This document shows, piece after piece, positions 55,427-64,000 of a DNA stretch of 64,000 nucleotides. The translations under genes and the position numbers were made by a program. Each line of letters opens with the position of its first letter. The first letter of the stretch is position 1. The stretch covers positions 37,161-101,160 of the forward strand of contig NZ_CAKMMF010000025.1 in assembly GCF_927798095.1 (NCBI RefSeq). Reading direction: 5' to 3'. The notes beneath the pieces are model-generated. The model did not search any database, had not been told where the DNA came from, and worked only from the letters and a program-made list of their open reading frames with translations. The DNA comes from Paenibacillus plantiphilus. GTDB taxonomy: Bacteria > Bacillota > Bacilli > Paenibacillales > Paenibacillaceae.

Positions 55427-58400
55427 ATGTTGTTGCGAGAAACAGGGAAGAAATGGATAGCACTATGCCTGACATTATTGATGATTTTTTCATTATTCAG
55501 CCCAACAGCTGCGATGGCAGCGGGGGAAGATTCAGATGCTGAGGGCTATGTGACGGTATCTGTTGAGAAGTTTACATTGGGACAAGGCTACATACATGAG
55601 CCGGTTCGTGTTCCTTTTCAAGAAGGAGACAATGCGGCGGAAGTCATTGCAGATCTTTTAGGAGAAGAGCGCTATCGGCATGGCGGCACTGTGGAGAACA
55701 GCTTCTATTTATCGGGGGTATACGACCCTGCCGCAGGAGAGGTCAACATTCCCGCCTATATCCTGCAAGCCATTGGAGGAGCAGGGGAGATCGGCGCGAG
55801 GGAGAACGCAGATTGGTTAAGAGAATTCGATTACTCCGATCAATCGGGCTGGATGTACGCAGTCAACAATGCATTCCCGAATGTCGGATCTTCAGAAACC
55901 CTTGTGGAGAACGGCGATGTCATTCGTTGGCAATTTACGGTTTATGGGTACGGGGAGGACTTGGGAAGCAGCTTTGAAGGGTCAAGCGAACTTATTCAAC
56001 CTGCCAACAAAGATGCACTAACTAAAGAAGTAGCAGAGATAAACAGCCACATAGATAAAACAGAAATTCTTGCAGAGGATGCTGTTCGATTAGCGTATGA
56101 CAACGCTTATGCTGCACTCACGAACATGGAGAGCAGTCAAGCTGTCGTTGACACGGCTCTGGCCGATTTAATTGAAGCATTGGATGAGAGCGAAGAAATC
56201 AACACGGCTGAATTGACAGCTGCCATTGAAGCGGCAGAGTTAAACAAAGCATCAGTGAAGGTTAGTACGGACGGGTCCGATGTCATTCCAACGGATTATT
56301 GGGTTGTCCAGACAGAGCTTGACGCTTTGGTCGATGTGATAGTATCGGCGCAACAGTTAGTCGCTGATTTAAATGCCACTCAAGATAACGTGGATGCAAA
56401 AGTATTAGCGCTCGAACAGGCCCAAACGGCCTTCAATGAAGCGAAAAAACCGGGTTTATGGGAAGAAGTCGTTCAACCTGAATTTAATATCACGTTTACG
56501 GCTGCACCTAAAACGATAACGATAGAGCTTTATAATGCTGAAGATCAGTTGGTGGATATCGGCGCGGGTGTAGAGGGTACTTATAAAGTATATACAGCTT
56601 CTTTGCCTGCGGGCGACTATAGTTATAAAGGATTTGATCGTGACGGGAACAGTATCGGCGGAGGCGGGTTAACGGTAACAACGGAGCCGACTCAAACATT
56701 TGAATTCCGTCAATTGAACCTGAAAGCAAATAATTCTGGATGGAACGTGGATGTTGATTATACGGTAAGGATCGGTCAAAACAGTCCAAGCGATACGTCT
56801 CTGACGTTGGGGACGAAGACGGCTGCGGGTCAATATCCCGTGCTCGTTGTTGCGGGCAGTACGTATTTCTATTCTTTTGAGCCAAGCGAAGCGCGTGTAG
56901 CTGCTGGTTATATTGCACTTAGCAACAGCGTTACAGTCACGATAGCCACTTCCGCACAAAATGTTACCGGAGCGATTCCGTTAGCGCGAGAGATTACGTT
57001 CACAGTGCCTGAGGAAGCCACGTTATTTCTTGGTCGGAAAATAAAGCATTTTGTGTCATTTGAAGAGGTTGAGCCTCTGGAAACGACGAGTCAGGACGGC
57101 AAACGAGTATATCGCTTCAAACTGATGAATAATTCCGATTATAACTACAGGGTAAGTCAAGAGGGCAAGCTTACAAACACAGGGACCTTCAAAGCGAATG
57201 ATGCGAATGCGTCGATGGAGATTACGGAAGCACAATTAAATGTGCTTTCGCCCGATTCGATTTTAAACCGGGGAACCTATCTGGAAGGGAATATTTATCT
57301 CAATATCAACGAACAAAATCATTTGAAGCTGGCAGCGCCAGGCGATGAATTTCAGCTATTAAGTTTGCGCAGCTGGCAAGCTTTAATTGAAGGCATTAAT
57401 AATTACTTCTTTGAGCCTGATTTTCATTATGAGATCGTTGCGGGTCACGATGTCATTGATATTTCTGCAGGCGAGCCCGGCAGTTATTCAACGATCCGTG
57501 CGAAAGAAAATGGTACAGCGATTGTTAAAGTGACTTACGATGCTCTAAAGGTAAACGGGTCGACTTATATTAAAGATGCAGGCGATGCATTCAGTGCGAT
57601 TTGGCCGGAAAATGTTGGTCTGTTTGTCGTCACGGTAGGTCAAGGCGAGACAGGTATTTCTACCGGCATGGAGAGCAACAAGGAACGCAATCAAAAGGCC
57701 AATGAAGGCAAGACCGGCAATAATGTGATGAACCTTCAAAATGGTGCATTCGATGCGGATATCGATAGTGTGTACTTCGTTGATACGGAGCCGGGAGCGA
57801 TCTATACGTTCACCCCTTCCGCAGGCAGTGAAGTAAGTGTACTTCGTCCTGAAATTAATCATGCAGCGGGAACTGCAAATTATGGGGACGGTACATTTTC
57901 AACGGAAAATGTGACTTCGCATCATGATGGTTCATTCAGTGTGCTGCTGACGGAAGGCAGAAACATTGTCAAGGTCGAAAGAGACGGTCTGGCAGAATAC
58001 CAGGTCATGACGGCAAGGCCGCTGACCGTAACAATCGACAATGTGACTCGTCCGGGAGAAGAAGCTGGCCCCGGTGATCAAGTCACGGTTGTATTGAATG
58101 GGCTATCGTTCCCAGCCAATAAATTATCGGGTATTTACAATTTTAATGCGCAAATCAATTTTCTGGCGGGACCAGAGCGGGCGCTGCTTGCCGGTCTTGT
58201 GAAACAGTATAACATTACTACCCAGGCCAATAGCTTGACGTTCAAAGTGCCAAACGATTTGGAAGGAAGCTACAGTCTGCATGACGGATATATTAAATTG
58301 GGCTTCTTCGGAAGTCCCATTGGCGATCATCGTAATATTGATCCGGTAATAGGGGCTAACCCTAATTTCACGGCGCAGACTAGAGAAGGATACTATAGTA

Positions 58401-61400
58401 TTTTTCCCGAGATTGTAATTGTTAAGGCAGATGAGCCGATTCCGGCGGATAAGACTGCTTTACAGCATGCTGTTGACAATGCGAATGGAGAACTGCAATC
58501 GGTCTCTGTCAGCACAGACGGAGCAGATGTTCATCCAAGCGAATATTGGGTGACAGAAGAAGTATACAGTCAATTTGTTCAGCTTATTGAAGCTGCCCAA
58601 GCTTTAATCGCCGACGAAAATGCCAGTCAAGATGAGGTTGATGCAAAAGTACTGGCGCTAGATCAAGCGCACGACTCCTTCAACAGTGCCAAGCAGCCGG
58701 GATTGAAACAAGACGCTCCGAACGTAATAAACGAACAGTTGAATAAGCAGTTGGCTTATTTGGTTGAAACTGTAAGCGACCCTACATTCGGTACGAATGG
58801 CGGGGAATGGAGTATTCTGTCTCTTGCGCGTGCGAACTATGAGGCTCCTGAGGGTTATTTCGCAACGTATTACAGCAATGTAGTTCGTGAAGTCGAAAGC
58901 TTAATGCCTAAAGGAAAGCTGCATTCCAATAAGGGCACAGAGCATTCGAGGCTCATCTTAGGTCTTACGGCAATCGGCAAAGACATCTATGATGTGGCCG
59001 GATATGATATCAGCGCAGCGTTAGCCGATTTCAATTACGTAACCAAGCAAGGGATTAACGGGCCGATCTTTGCACTGATTGCACTCGACAGCCATCAATA
59101 TGATGTCCCTGTAGTAGACGGGACCACGAATCCAACAACACGCGGCAAGCTGATTAACTATATTGTGGAGAAAGAAGTTTCCGGCGGAGGCTGGTCCTTG
59201 TCGGGAGCTGCTGATCCGGATATAACGGCAATGGCGCTTCAAGCTTTAGCCCCTTATTATGATGAGAATGAAGCGGTTAAAGCGGCTGCAGATCGGGCGG
59301 TCCTCTGGCTTTCTTCTGTACAGAACGAGGTTGGCGGTTATTCGAGCTGGGGCGTTGAGAATGTCCAAAGCGTCGCCCAAGTGATCGTTGCGCTAACCAG
59401 TCTGGGCATTGATCCGCATACGGATGAGAGGTTTAACAAGAACGGCCATTCAGCAGTCGATAATTTGCTGACCTATACGGTGCCGACAGGCGGATTTGTT
59501 CATCCCAAAGGCGGCAATGTGGATGGAATGGCAACAGACCAAGGGACCTATGCCCTTGTCGCTTACGCCCGTTTTCTGAATGGAGATACCAGTCTGTATG
59601 ATATGACTGATGTTGTCCTTGAGGAGGAAACGGAGCCGAATGCAACGGTTCAACTCCCTGACAACGGGCAGCCTGTCGTTATTCCGAACGATGGCAAAGA
59701 CTACACGATACATGTGGAAGAATCAGATCGAGATAAGCAGGTATCCATCGTACTGCCTGATCAAACGCAATCGAGAACATTCATCGATTTGCCCGCCAAT
59801 GTTGCGCTGCCGCATCTGTCTATCGCAAGAGGCGGCATCACTGTCCAACTCCCGCAAGGGATTACAATGGATGGCGAGTCGAATAAAGCGCTTGAACTGA
59901 TCACGTCCAACAATAAAGCTGATGCGGCGCTTAAGACGAGTCTGATCGGTCTGCTCGATGCGGATCAACAAGTAGATGCTGTTCATGAATTTTTCACGAT
60001 CGGCGGAGACGGACCGATCCGCTTTACGAATGGATTTGTTGCGTTCACCTTTGCAGGCATGAAGGGCAAAGAGGCCGTATTTATTCAAAATGGCCAGCTT
60101 GCCGCTATTCAAAAGTTTGCCAGCGACCAGGAAGGATTGGCAAGCGGCAAGCATGAGTATGCGTATGAAGATGGAAATAACCTTATTGTTAAAACGAATC
60201 ACTTTACAGACTTTGCCGTCTATTCGGTTAAGGACAAGACTGATAATGGCGGTGGCACTCAGCCGGGCAACGGCAACGGCAACGGTGGCGGGGACGGATC
60301 AACCCCTGAGAAATCAACGATTCAATTATCGATTGACAAAATAACGATCAATAAAGGCCATGTATTGTCGCCAACAACGGTTGAATTCAAACCGGGCGAA
60401 TCGGTCTGGGATGTTTTGAAGAGAGAGCTGGATCAACGCGGTATCGCTTATGATTACTCTTTCTCGAATAAATACAACAGTGTCTATATCGAGTCCATTG
60501 CAGGCGATGGAGAGTTTGATCATGGCAGCGGCAGCGGCTGGATGTATAGCGTCAATGGAACATACCCTAACTACGGCGCGAGTCAATATAAGCTCAAACA
60601 GGGTGACAGAGTTCAATGGCGCTATACGACCAATCTTGGCATCGATTTGGGTCAGGACCCTTCGGGATGGGAAGAAAATCCAGATACAGGCGCAAGCACA
60701 GGTACAGGCGCAAGCGGAAGCGATCAAAGCACGAAAATTATGGTCGATCCTACTGACAAGAATCAGGTTATTGATGTGCCTAAGGCTAACAATGGAGCCT
60801 ATGTCGTAACGATCTCAAAGGGATCAAACCAAACGGGCAAAATTACGGTTAACATTCCAGACGAAGAGGTAACGGTGTGGCTGGATTTGGAGGCTGTCAA
60901 ACAGGATGTTCCGTTCATTGAAGTGAACAGGGGCAACAAGAGGCTGATTATCGAGAGTGGAACCAAGCTGGGCTCCGAACAGAGCAAGATCAAGCTCTTT
61001 GCACAGATGAGCGATCAGCAGCAAAAACTGACGAAGCTCATCGATGGGCACCTGATAGATAAAAAGGCATCGAGGGTTGAAGCTTTTGAAATGGGCGATT
61101 CGTCCAAGACAACTTTATTTAATCAGCCCGTAACGTTAAGGCTGCAAGGTGTGAGCGATCGTCAGATCGGCATGATCGATCATAAGGGCCAGTGGATTCC
61201 AATAACAATCTACTCGACGGACGATGAAGGGAAAGCAGCAGTAAAAGGTTCAGATGTGTTGTATGCTTATGTTGATGGCGGGGATCTTGTTGTCAAAACG
61301 AATCATTTCTCGGCATTCGTTTTGTATGCAACTGATGCCAAGAAAGAAATTTCTTTGGCAGACGTCTATACAGACAGCTCAGACATCTCTTCCTGGGCTC

Positions 61401-61906
61401 ATGATCTCATTATAGAAGCAACAGAGAAAGGGTTTGTTGAAGGTTATAACGGCAGACTAAATCCGAAAAAAGAAATTACCAGAGCTGAATTTGCCAAGCT
61501 GATCGTGGAAATTTTTAACGTTCAGGCAGACGGTGGGACAGCTAGTCCTTTCCGTGACGTTGGGGCAACGAACTGGTTCTATCCTTACGTCAACACCGCT
61601 TATGCGGCAGGGATAGTTGCAGGGGACGGGGAACAATTCCTGCCGAATGACACAATTACAAGAGAAGAAATGGCGGCAATGATTGCAAGAGTGTTGAAAC
61701 GGGAGCCGGCGCAATCAAGCGCTGCCTATCAAGACCGTGACCAAATTGCATCATGGGCACAGGGACATGTTGCGGACATTTCAGCGTTAAACATTATGAC
61801 GGGTTACGCTGACCGATTTAATCCGAAGGATACAGCAACAAGAGAGATGGCTTTCGTTGTTGCAATGAGAGCGTATCAATACAGCGAGAGTCAAGCAGTG
61901 AAATAG
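55427..61906 (+). CDS. Cobalamin-riboswitch-controlled, S-layer-anchored transcobalamin-like surface protein
   Basis: A 2159-residue exported protein with GGGGAG before ATG 55427 and a signal peptide ending AAMAAG. Residues about 44-180 are a DUF4430 (transcobalamin C-terminal-like) domain with SGWMYAVNNAFPN. FIVAR-like helical linkers occur near 195-345 and 1010-1095, and Ig-like regions lie between. Residues about 1100-1390 form an alpha/alpha repeat domain resembling prenyltransferase-type barrels (GGWSLSGAADPDITAMALQA). A second DUF4430 domain (about 1630-1745) has SGWMYSVNGTYPNYG. Three SLH domains (about 1975-2155) anchor it to the wall. Human transcobalamin and intrinsic factor pair the same two folds. 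Together with the riboswitch this points to a cell-surface cobalamin-capturing protein; binding is inferred. Confidence 0.88.
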   Translation: MLLRETGKKWIALCLTLLMIFSLFSPTAAMAAGEDSDAEGYVTVSVEKFTLGQGYIHEPVRVPFQEGDNAAEVIADLLGEERYRHGGTVENSFYLSGVYDPAAGEVNIPAYILQAIGGAGEIGARENADWLREFDYSDQSGWMYAVNNAFPNVGSSETLVENGDVIRWQFTVYGYGEDLGSSFEGSSELIQPANKDALTKEVAEINSHIDKTEILAEDAVRLAYDNAYAALTNMESSQAVVDTALADLIEALDESEEINTAELTAAIEAAELNKASVKVSTDGSDVIPTDYWVVQTELDALVDVIVSAQQLVADLNATQDNVDAKVLALEQAQTAFNEAKKPGLWEEVVQPEFNITFTAAPKTITIELYNAEDQLVDIGAGVEGTYKVYTASLPAGDYSYKGFDRDGNSIGGGGLTVTTEPTQTFEFRQLNLKANNSGWNVDVDYTVRIGQNSPSDTSLTLGTKTAAGQYPVLVVAGSTYFYSFEPSEARVAAGYIALSNSVTVTIATSAQNVTGAIPLAREITFTVPEEATLFLGRKIKHFVSFEEVEPLETTSQDGKRVYRFKLMNNSDYNYRVSQEGKLTNTGTFKANDANASMEITEAQLNVLSPDSILNRGTYLEGNIYLNINEQNHLKLAAPGDEFQLLSLRSWQALIEGINNYFFEPDFHYEIVAGHDVIDISAGEPGSYSTIRAKENGTAIVKVTYDALKVNGSTYIKDAGDAFSAIWPENVGLFVVTVGQGETGISTGMESNKERNQKANEGKTGNNVMNLQNGAFDADIDSVYFVDTEPGAIYTFTPSAGSEVSVLRPEINHAAGTANYGDGTFSTENVTSHHDGSFSVLLTEGRNIVKVERDGLAEYQVMTARPLTVTIDNVTRPGEEAGPGDQVTVVLNGLSFPANKLSGIYNFNAQINFLAGPERALLAGLVKQYNITTQANSLTFKVPNDLEGSYSLHDGYIKLGFFGSPIGDHRNIDPVIGANPNFTAQTREGYYSIFPEIVIVKADEPIPADKTALQHAVDNANGELQSVSVSTDGADVHPSEYWVTEEVYSQFVQLIEAAQALIADENASQDEVDAKVLALDQAHDSFNSAKQPGLKQDAPNVINEQLNKQLAYLVETVSDPTFGTNGGEWSILSLARANYEAPEGYFATYYSNVVREVESLMPKGKLHSNKGTEHSRLILGLTAIGKDIYDVAGYDISAALADFNYVTKQGINGPIFALIALDSHQYDVPVVDGTTNPTTRGKLINYIVEKEVSGGGWSLSGAADPDITAMALQALAPYYDENEAVKAAADRAVLWLSSVQNEVGGYSSWGVENVQSVAQVIVALTSLGIDPHTDERFNKNGHSAVDNLLTYTVPTGGFVHPKGGNVDGMATDQGTYALVAYARFLNGDTSLYDMTDVVLEEETEPNATVQLPDNGQPVVIPNDGKDYTIHVEESDRDKQVSIVLPDQTQSRTFIDLPANVALPHLSIARGGITVQLPQGITMDGESNKALELITSNNKADAALKTSLIGLLDADQQVDAVHEFFTIGGDGPIRFTNGFVAFTFAGMKGKEAVFIQNGQLAAIQKFASDQEGLASGKHEYAYEDGNNLIVKTNHFTDFAVYSVKDKTDNGGGTQPGNGNGNGGGDGSTPEKSTIQLSIDKITINKGHVLSPTTVEFKPGESVWDVLKRELDQRGIAYDYSFSNKYNSVYIESIAGDGEFDHGSGSGWMYSVNGTYPNYGASQYKLKQGDRVQWRYTTNLGIDLGQDPSGWEENPDTGASTGTGASGSDQSTKIMVDPTDKNQVIDVPKANNGAYVVTISKGSNQTGKITVNIPDEEVTVWLDLEAVKQDVPFIEVNRGNKRLIIESGTKLGSEQSKIKLFAQMSDQQQKLTKLIDGHLIDKKASRVEAFEMGDSSKTTLFNQPVTLRLQGVSDRQIGMIDHKGQWIPITIYSTDDEGKAAVKGSDVLYAYVDGGDLVVKTNHFSAFVLYATDAKKEISLADVYTDSSDISSWAHDLIIEATEKGFVEGYNGRLNPKKEITRAEFAKLIVEIFNVQADGGTASPFRDVGATNWFYPYVNTAYAAGIVAGDGEQFLPNDTITREEMAAMIARVLKREPAQSSAAYQDRDQIASWAQGHVADISALNIMTGYADRFNPKDTATREMAFVVAMRAYQYSESQAVK

Positions 61907-61959
61907 GGATACAGAAGGGTGGATTTGCCTCCCCACACTTCGGCTTCACCAATACCATG

Positions 61960-61988
61960 AAAACCCGACCAAATGCGGTCGGGTTTTT
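61960..61988 (+). terminator. Terminator of the surface protein gene
   Basis: AAACCCGACC (61961-61970) pairs with GGTCGGGTTT (61977-61986). It also lies at the end of the minus-strand Doc gene. Confidence 0.85.
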
Positions 61989-61989
61989 G

Positions 61990-62391
61990 CTATGACTTTC
62001 TATTTACGGAGTGCTGCTCGATAAGAGTAGAGAGTTCTTGGAAAGAATATTTGTGATTCACCATATCAACAGTCATATCCTCAGCATCTTGCTGATTCAT
62101 CACAAATCGATATCCATTCAACTGTAGGAAGATAACAAGAGATGCAAAGGCCGTTCTCTTATTAGCATTTTGGAATGGATGGTTCATTCCTAACGATTCA
62201 AAATAAGCAGTGGCTTTATCGAATAATGAAGGATAGGAATCATCACCAAAGGCGGATGAACGTGGACGTAGAACAGCTGATTCCAGTAAGCCGCTCTCTT
62301 TGACTCCAACGTGTTCACTTGGACTATATTTTTGAATCATAGCTACATGAATCGCAATAACCTCTTGAACAGATAAATAACGGATCTCCAT
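61990..62391 (-). CDS. Doc-type toxin (Fic superfamily)
   Basis: The 133-residue protein has the Doc/Fic motif HPFQNANKRTAF and the short length typical of death-on-curing toxins, which phosphorylate EF-Tu. It is encoded 1 base after an AbrB-type antitoxin gene, an order seen in such modules. The start codon ATG is at 62391. Its own promoter is not seen, so expression depends on the antitoxin gene upstream. Confidence 0.88.
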   Translation of the reverse strand: MEIRYLSVQEVIAIHVAMIQKYSPSEHVGVKESGLLESAVLRPRSSAFGDDSYPSLFDKATAYFESLGMNHPFQNANKRTAFASLVIFLQLNGYRFVMNQQDAEDMTVDMVNHKYSFQELSTLIEQHSVNRKS

Positions 62392-62392
62392 A

Positions 62393-62638
62393 CTAGCGAT
62401 CCTTCAGCCCTTTTAAGGTATCATCATATTGTTCCATGACCTGTGAGAGGGTTTCTAAGAAGTCGGGGCCAATACCAACGGGCAGCTCAACTTTATTTGC
62501 CTTGCGAATGATGATTTCTCCATCTGTTTCTTTCACATCAATATGGACAGTGTCACCAAGCTCAAGGCCGATTTGCTTCAATGCTTCTGTCATCGTGATC
62601 CCAAGGCTATTGCCGAACTTTGTAACTTTACGTTCCAT
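62393..62638 (-). CDS. AbrB/SpoVT-domain antitoxin
   Basis: An 81-residue protein from the ATG at 62638, which has AAGGTGAT upstream. ATG 62656 is an in-frame alternative with GGAGTG. The N-terminal SpoVT/AbrB fold reads ERKVTKFGNSLGITMTEAL, and the C-terminal helix probably wraps the Doc toxin. As in related modules it likely binds its own promoter and represses the operon. Confidence 0.85.
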   Translation of the reverse strand: MERKVTKFGNSLGITMTEALKQIGLELGDTVHIDVKETDGEIIIRKANKVELPVGIGPDFLETLSQVMEQYDDTLKGLKDR

Positions 62639-62984
62639 CTCTATCACCTTACCCATACAATTCACTCCTTATTATACTATTCAACTGTTATAACAATTAT
62701 ACATATGATTTGAAGAATAATAAAGATTGTTTAGTAGTAGCAGAGATTGAAACTCAGGTGAGATCAAAACTGTGGCTACACCCGTAGAAGCAAGCGTGGC
62801 GTTGTCTTCGGATAGGAATTTAAATCTCTCTCCTCCACCATGTAAAACCAAGCAATCTTGACTTTCTGCATCGTTTCCAATAACTTGAATAAGGGATTCA
62901 GAAATGATTTTACTATCCCTCTTTTAATGCATTTTGGAAGTCATTTGATCTACGCTACATCGAAAGAAAGGAGACAAGCCGCAA
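62639..62984. other. Intergenic region with dispersed repeat
   Basis: It holds the divergent control region of the antitoxin gene, a dispersed ACTACACCC-type repeat at 62772-62816, and a CCTCCACCATGTAAAACC segment resembling that at 25050. No gene is seen. Confidence 0.45.
62772..62816 (+). repeat. Copy of a dispersed ACTACACCC-type repeat
   Basis: GTGGCTACACCCGTAGAAGC and the following TGTCTTCGGATAGG match the copies at 54679 and, more loosely, 25409. Confidence 0.45.
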
Positions 62985-63392
62985 TTGAAAATAGATGTGC
63001 TGAAAGATAGATTGTTAGATGAGTGGCTAATAGAAGAAGCAGCGTCCAAGTATATTCAGAATTTAAGTCATGCTTCTAAATTTGTTCAGTGTTTTGTAAA
63101 TGGATTTCAATCTGAAAATAAAAACAGTGAGTACGATTTCGTCGAGGTGCTTGATTGCAACCAGGTAGAAATAGGAGATATTGAGTTTATAGATGATAGG
63201 TATGAGATTAATTTCATATTTGATTATGTGCTTTCTGTTTGGAGAGGCAATAAGCAGCTCGCAAGGATCACCGCATCTGCAACGGGCAACTGTTTCTGCA
63301 TCGTTGAGGAAAACGATCGTGTAGATCGTTTAGTAATGAAAGAGCTTTATAATCAATGTGAAGAGTATGACGATTGCACAGTTATATTCTGA
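62985..63392 (+). CDS. Hypothetical protein (135 aa)
   Basis: TTG 62985 follows AAAGGAGAC. The soluble, acidic protein has no motif I recognise; its size and composition resemble immunity proteins of contact toxins, but no toxin gene is visible. The gene is AT-rich and lies between the toxin-antitoxin region and degenerate repeats. It appears to be transcribed alone. Confidence 0.55.
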   Translation: MKIDVLKDRLLDEWLIEEAASKYIQNLSHASKFVQCFVNGFQSENKNSEYDFVEVLDCNQVEIGDIEFIDDRYEINFIFDYVLSVWRGNKQLARITASATGNCFCIVEENDRVDRLVMKELYNQCEEYDDCTVIF

Positions 63393-63891
63393 TTAGTCAC
63401 GAAAATTAGGATAACCGACCGTACCGAGATGGTAACAATATCGAAGATCCCAATTAGTTGGAACCATCACGAACAATCAAGGCTCGGCTGCCAAGGCCAA
63501 TCATTCGGATCATCACGCGGCGGCAAATTATAGTTCAAAACAGCCACACCTAGTCCCTCGCCAATACAAACATAAAGACACTCTAACAGGTGTCTCAGGC
63601 TGTCGAGATCTAGTGGGCATCTGGGTGGGCCGGGGCTGTATCAGCTGTCGCTTGCATTTCGAATATCAAGCTTACCTCGCGGTACTAATCCATGCTGTAA
63701 CACGGTATTCCCGCTGTGTCGCGATTGCCGAAGGGAATTCTAAGACGCCTTGTCATCTGTAAGAAGGTTTTTCAGCCTTACAGCGCAACTCGCTTTATTT
63801 TTCCGTGCTGTAACGCGATTTTTCCACCTTACAGCGATAGTCGAAGCGTTTTTACGACGATTTGTCATCAGTAAGAGGTTTTTTGGACCTC
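63393..63891. repeat. Degenerate repeats without genes
   Basis: Between about 63690 and 63890 a pattern with CTGTAA(C), TTACAGCG, GTCATC(A/T)GTAAGA and GGTTTTT recurs imperfectly with a period of roughly 80-90 bases. No gene is seen; 63393-63690 holds nothing recognisable. Confidence 0.45.
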
Positions 63892-64000
63892 TGTCAAGAA
63901 AGTAGACACCAACTAACGTTGCTTACAAATGCTTTTATAGTACTCAGCTTCAAATCGGTCAGGAGATAGGTAACCCAATGAACCGTGGATTCGCTTCCGG
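63892..64000 (-). mobile_element. Edge of an IS3-family element
   Basis: The transposase end and a TGTCAAGAAAGTAGACACC terminal repeat mark the start of an IS3/IS150-like element that continues past the window. The exact end is uncertain by a few bases. Confidence 0.65.
63913..64000 (-). CDS. IS3-family transposase C-terminus (partial)
   Basis: The minus strand encodes HGSLGYLSPDRFEAEYYK and ends at TAG (63913-63915). This is the C-terminal signature of IS3-family OrfB integrases. The rest lies beyond the window. Confidence 0.75.
   Translation of the reverse strand, partial: RKRIHGSLGYLSPDRFEAEYYKSICKQR

Noticed and set aside
1..64000. tRNA and rRNA genes
   Set aside because: None with the expected conserved arms or sequences was recognised on either strand.

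Overview
The window reads as a low-to-mid GC Gram-positive chromosome, most likely Paenibacillus or a close relative. The reasons are AAGGAGG-type ribosome binding sites, frequent TTG and GTG starts, S-layer-homology anchoring, a MocR-type regulator, an AraC/substrate-binding-protein architecture related to Bacillus Btr, and a 2159-residue surface protein behind a cobalamin riboswitch. No rRNA, tRNA or CRISPR array was seen.

Positions 1-18931 form an antiphage defence island. It opens inside an operon that looks like a DNA phosphorothioation system: a restriction arm of F (C-terminus only), G-position and FtsK/HerA-type H proteins, then DUF4007 (SspB-like), a large P-loop ATPase (SspC-like) and a PAPS-reductase-like enzyme (SspD-like). 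Next come two paralogous XRE regulators that bracket a PLD-nuclease/helicase fusion; both share a conserved palindrome at the same distance from their start codons. A degraded Nudix fragment and about 600 empty bases follow, then a two-gene Septu-type system (PtuA ATPase, PtuB HNH nuclease). A complete IS4-like element with clear inverted repeats and target duplication closes the island.

Positions 20834-48953 are mixed chromosomal accessory genes: a MocR regulator, a three-gene ABC-2 exporter, small membrane proteins, an acetyltransferase, an MMPL pump with its TetR regulator, a serine hydrolase, a fusion of an isoprenoid-synthase-like domain to a prenyl diphosphate synthase, a chemoreceptor, an ArsR-rhodanese regulator with an MFS exporter, an AraC/lipoprotein nested gene, TetR-DUF3995, a Nudix hydrolase, an RtcB/AAA+/SWIM cluster whose rtcB carries an apparent frameshift, and hflX. 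The hflX leader holds a 12-codon peptide and competing hairpins, suggesting antibiotic-responsive attenuation.

Positions 48954-64000 hold a MITE-like element, an iron module (a second AraC/lipoprotein nested gene with intragenic and upstream Fur boxes, followed by a ferredoxin-NADP reductase-like flavoprotein), Fic, a DUF3800 protein followed by a 45-bp direct repeat, the riboswitch-controlled transcobalamin-like S-layer protein, a Doc/AbrB toxin-antitoxin pair, a hypothetical protein, degenerate repeats, and the edge of an IS3-family element.

The best candidates for little-described biology are the cobalamin-riboswitch-controlled surface protein, the two nested AraC/lipoprotein genes with internal Fur boxes, the hflX attenuator leader, the terpenoid synthase fusion and the XRE-bracketed PLD-helicase module.
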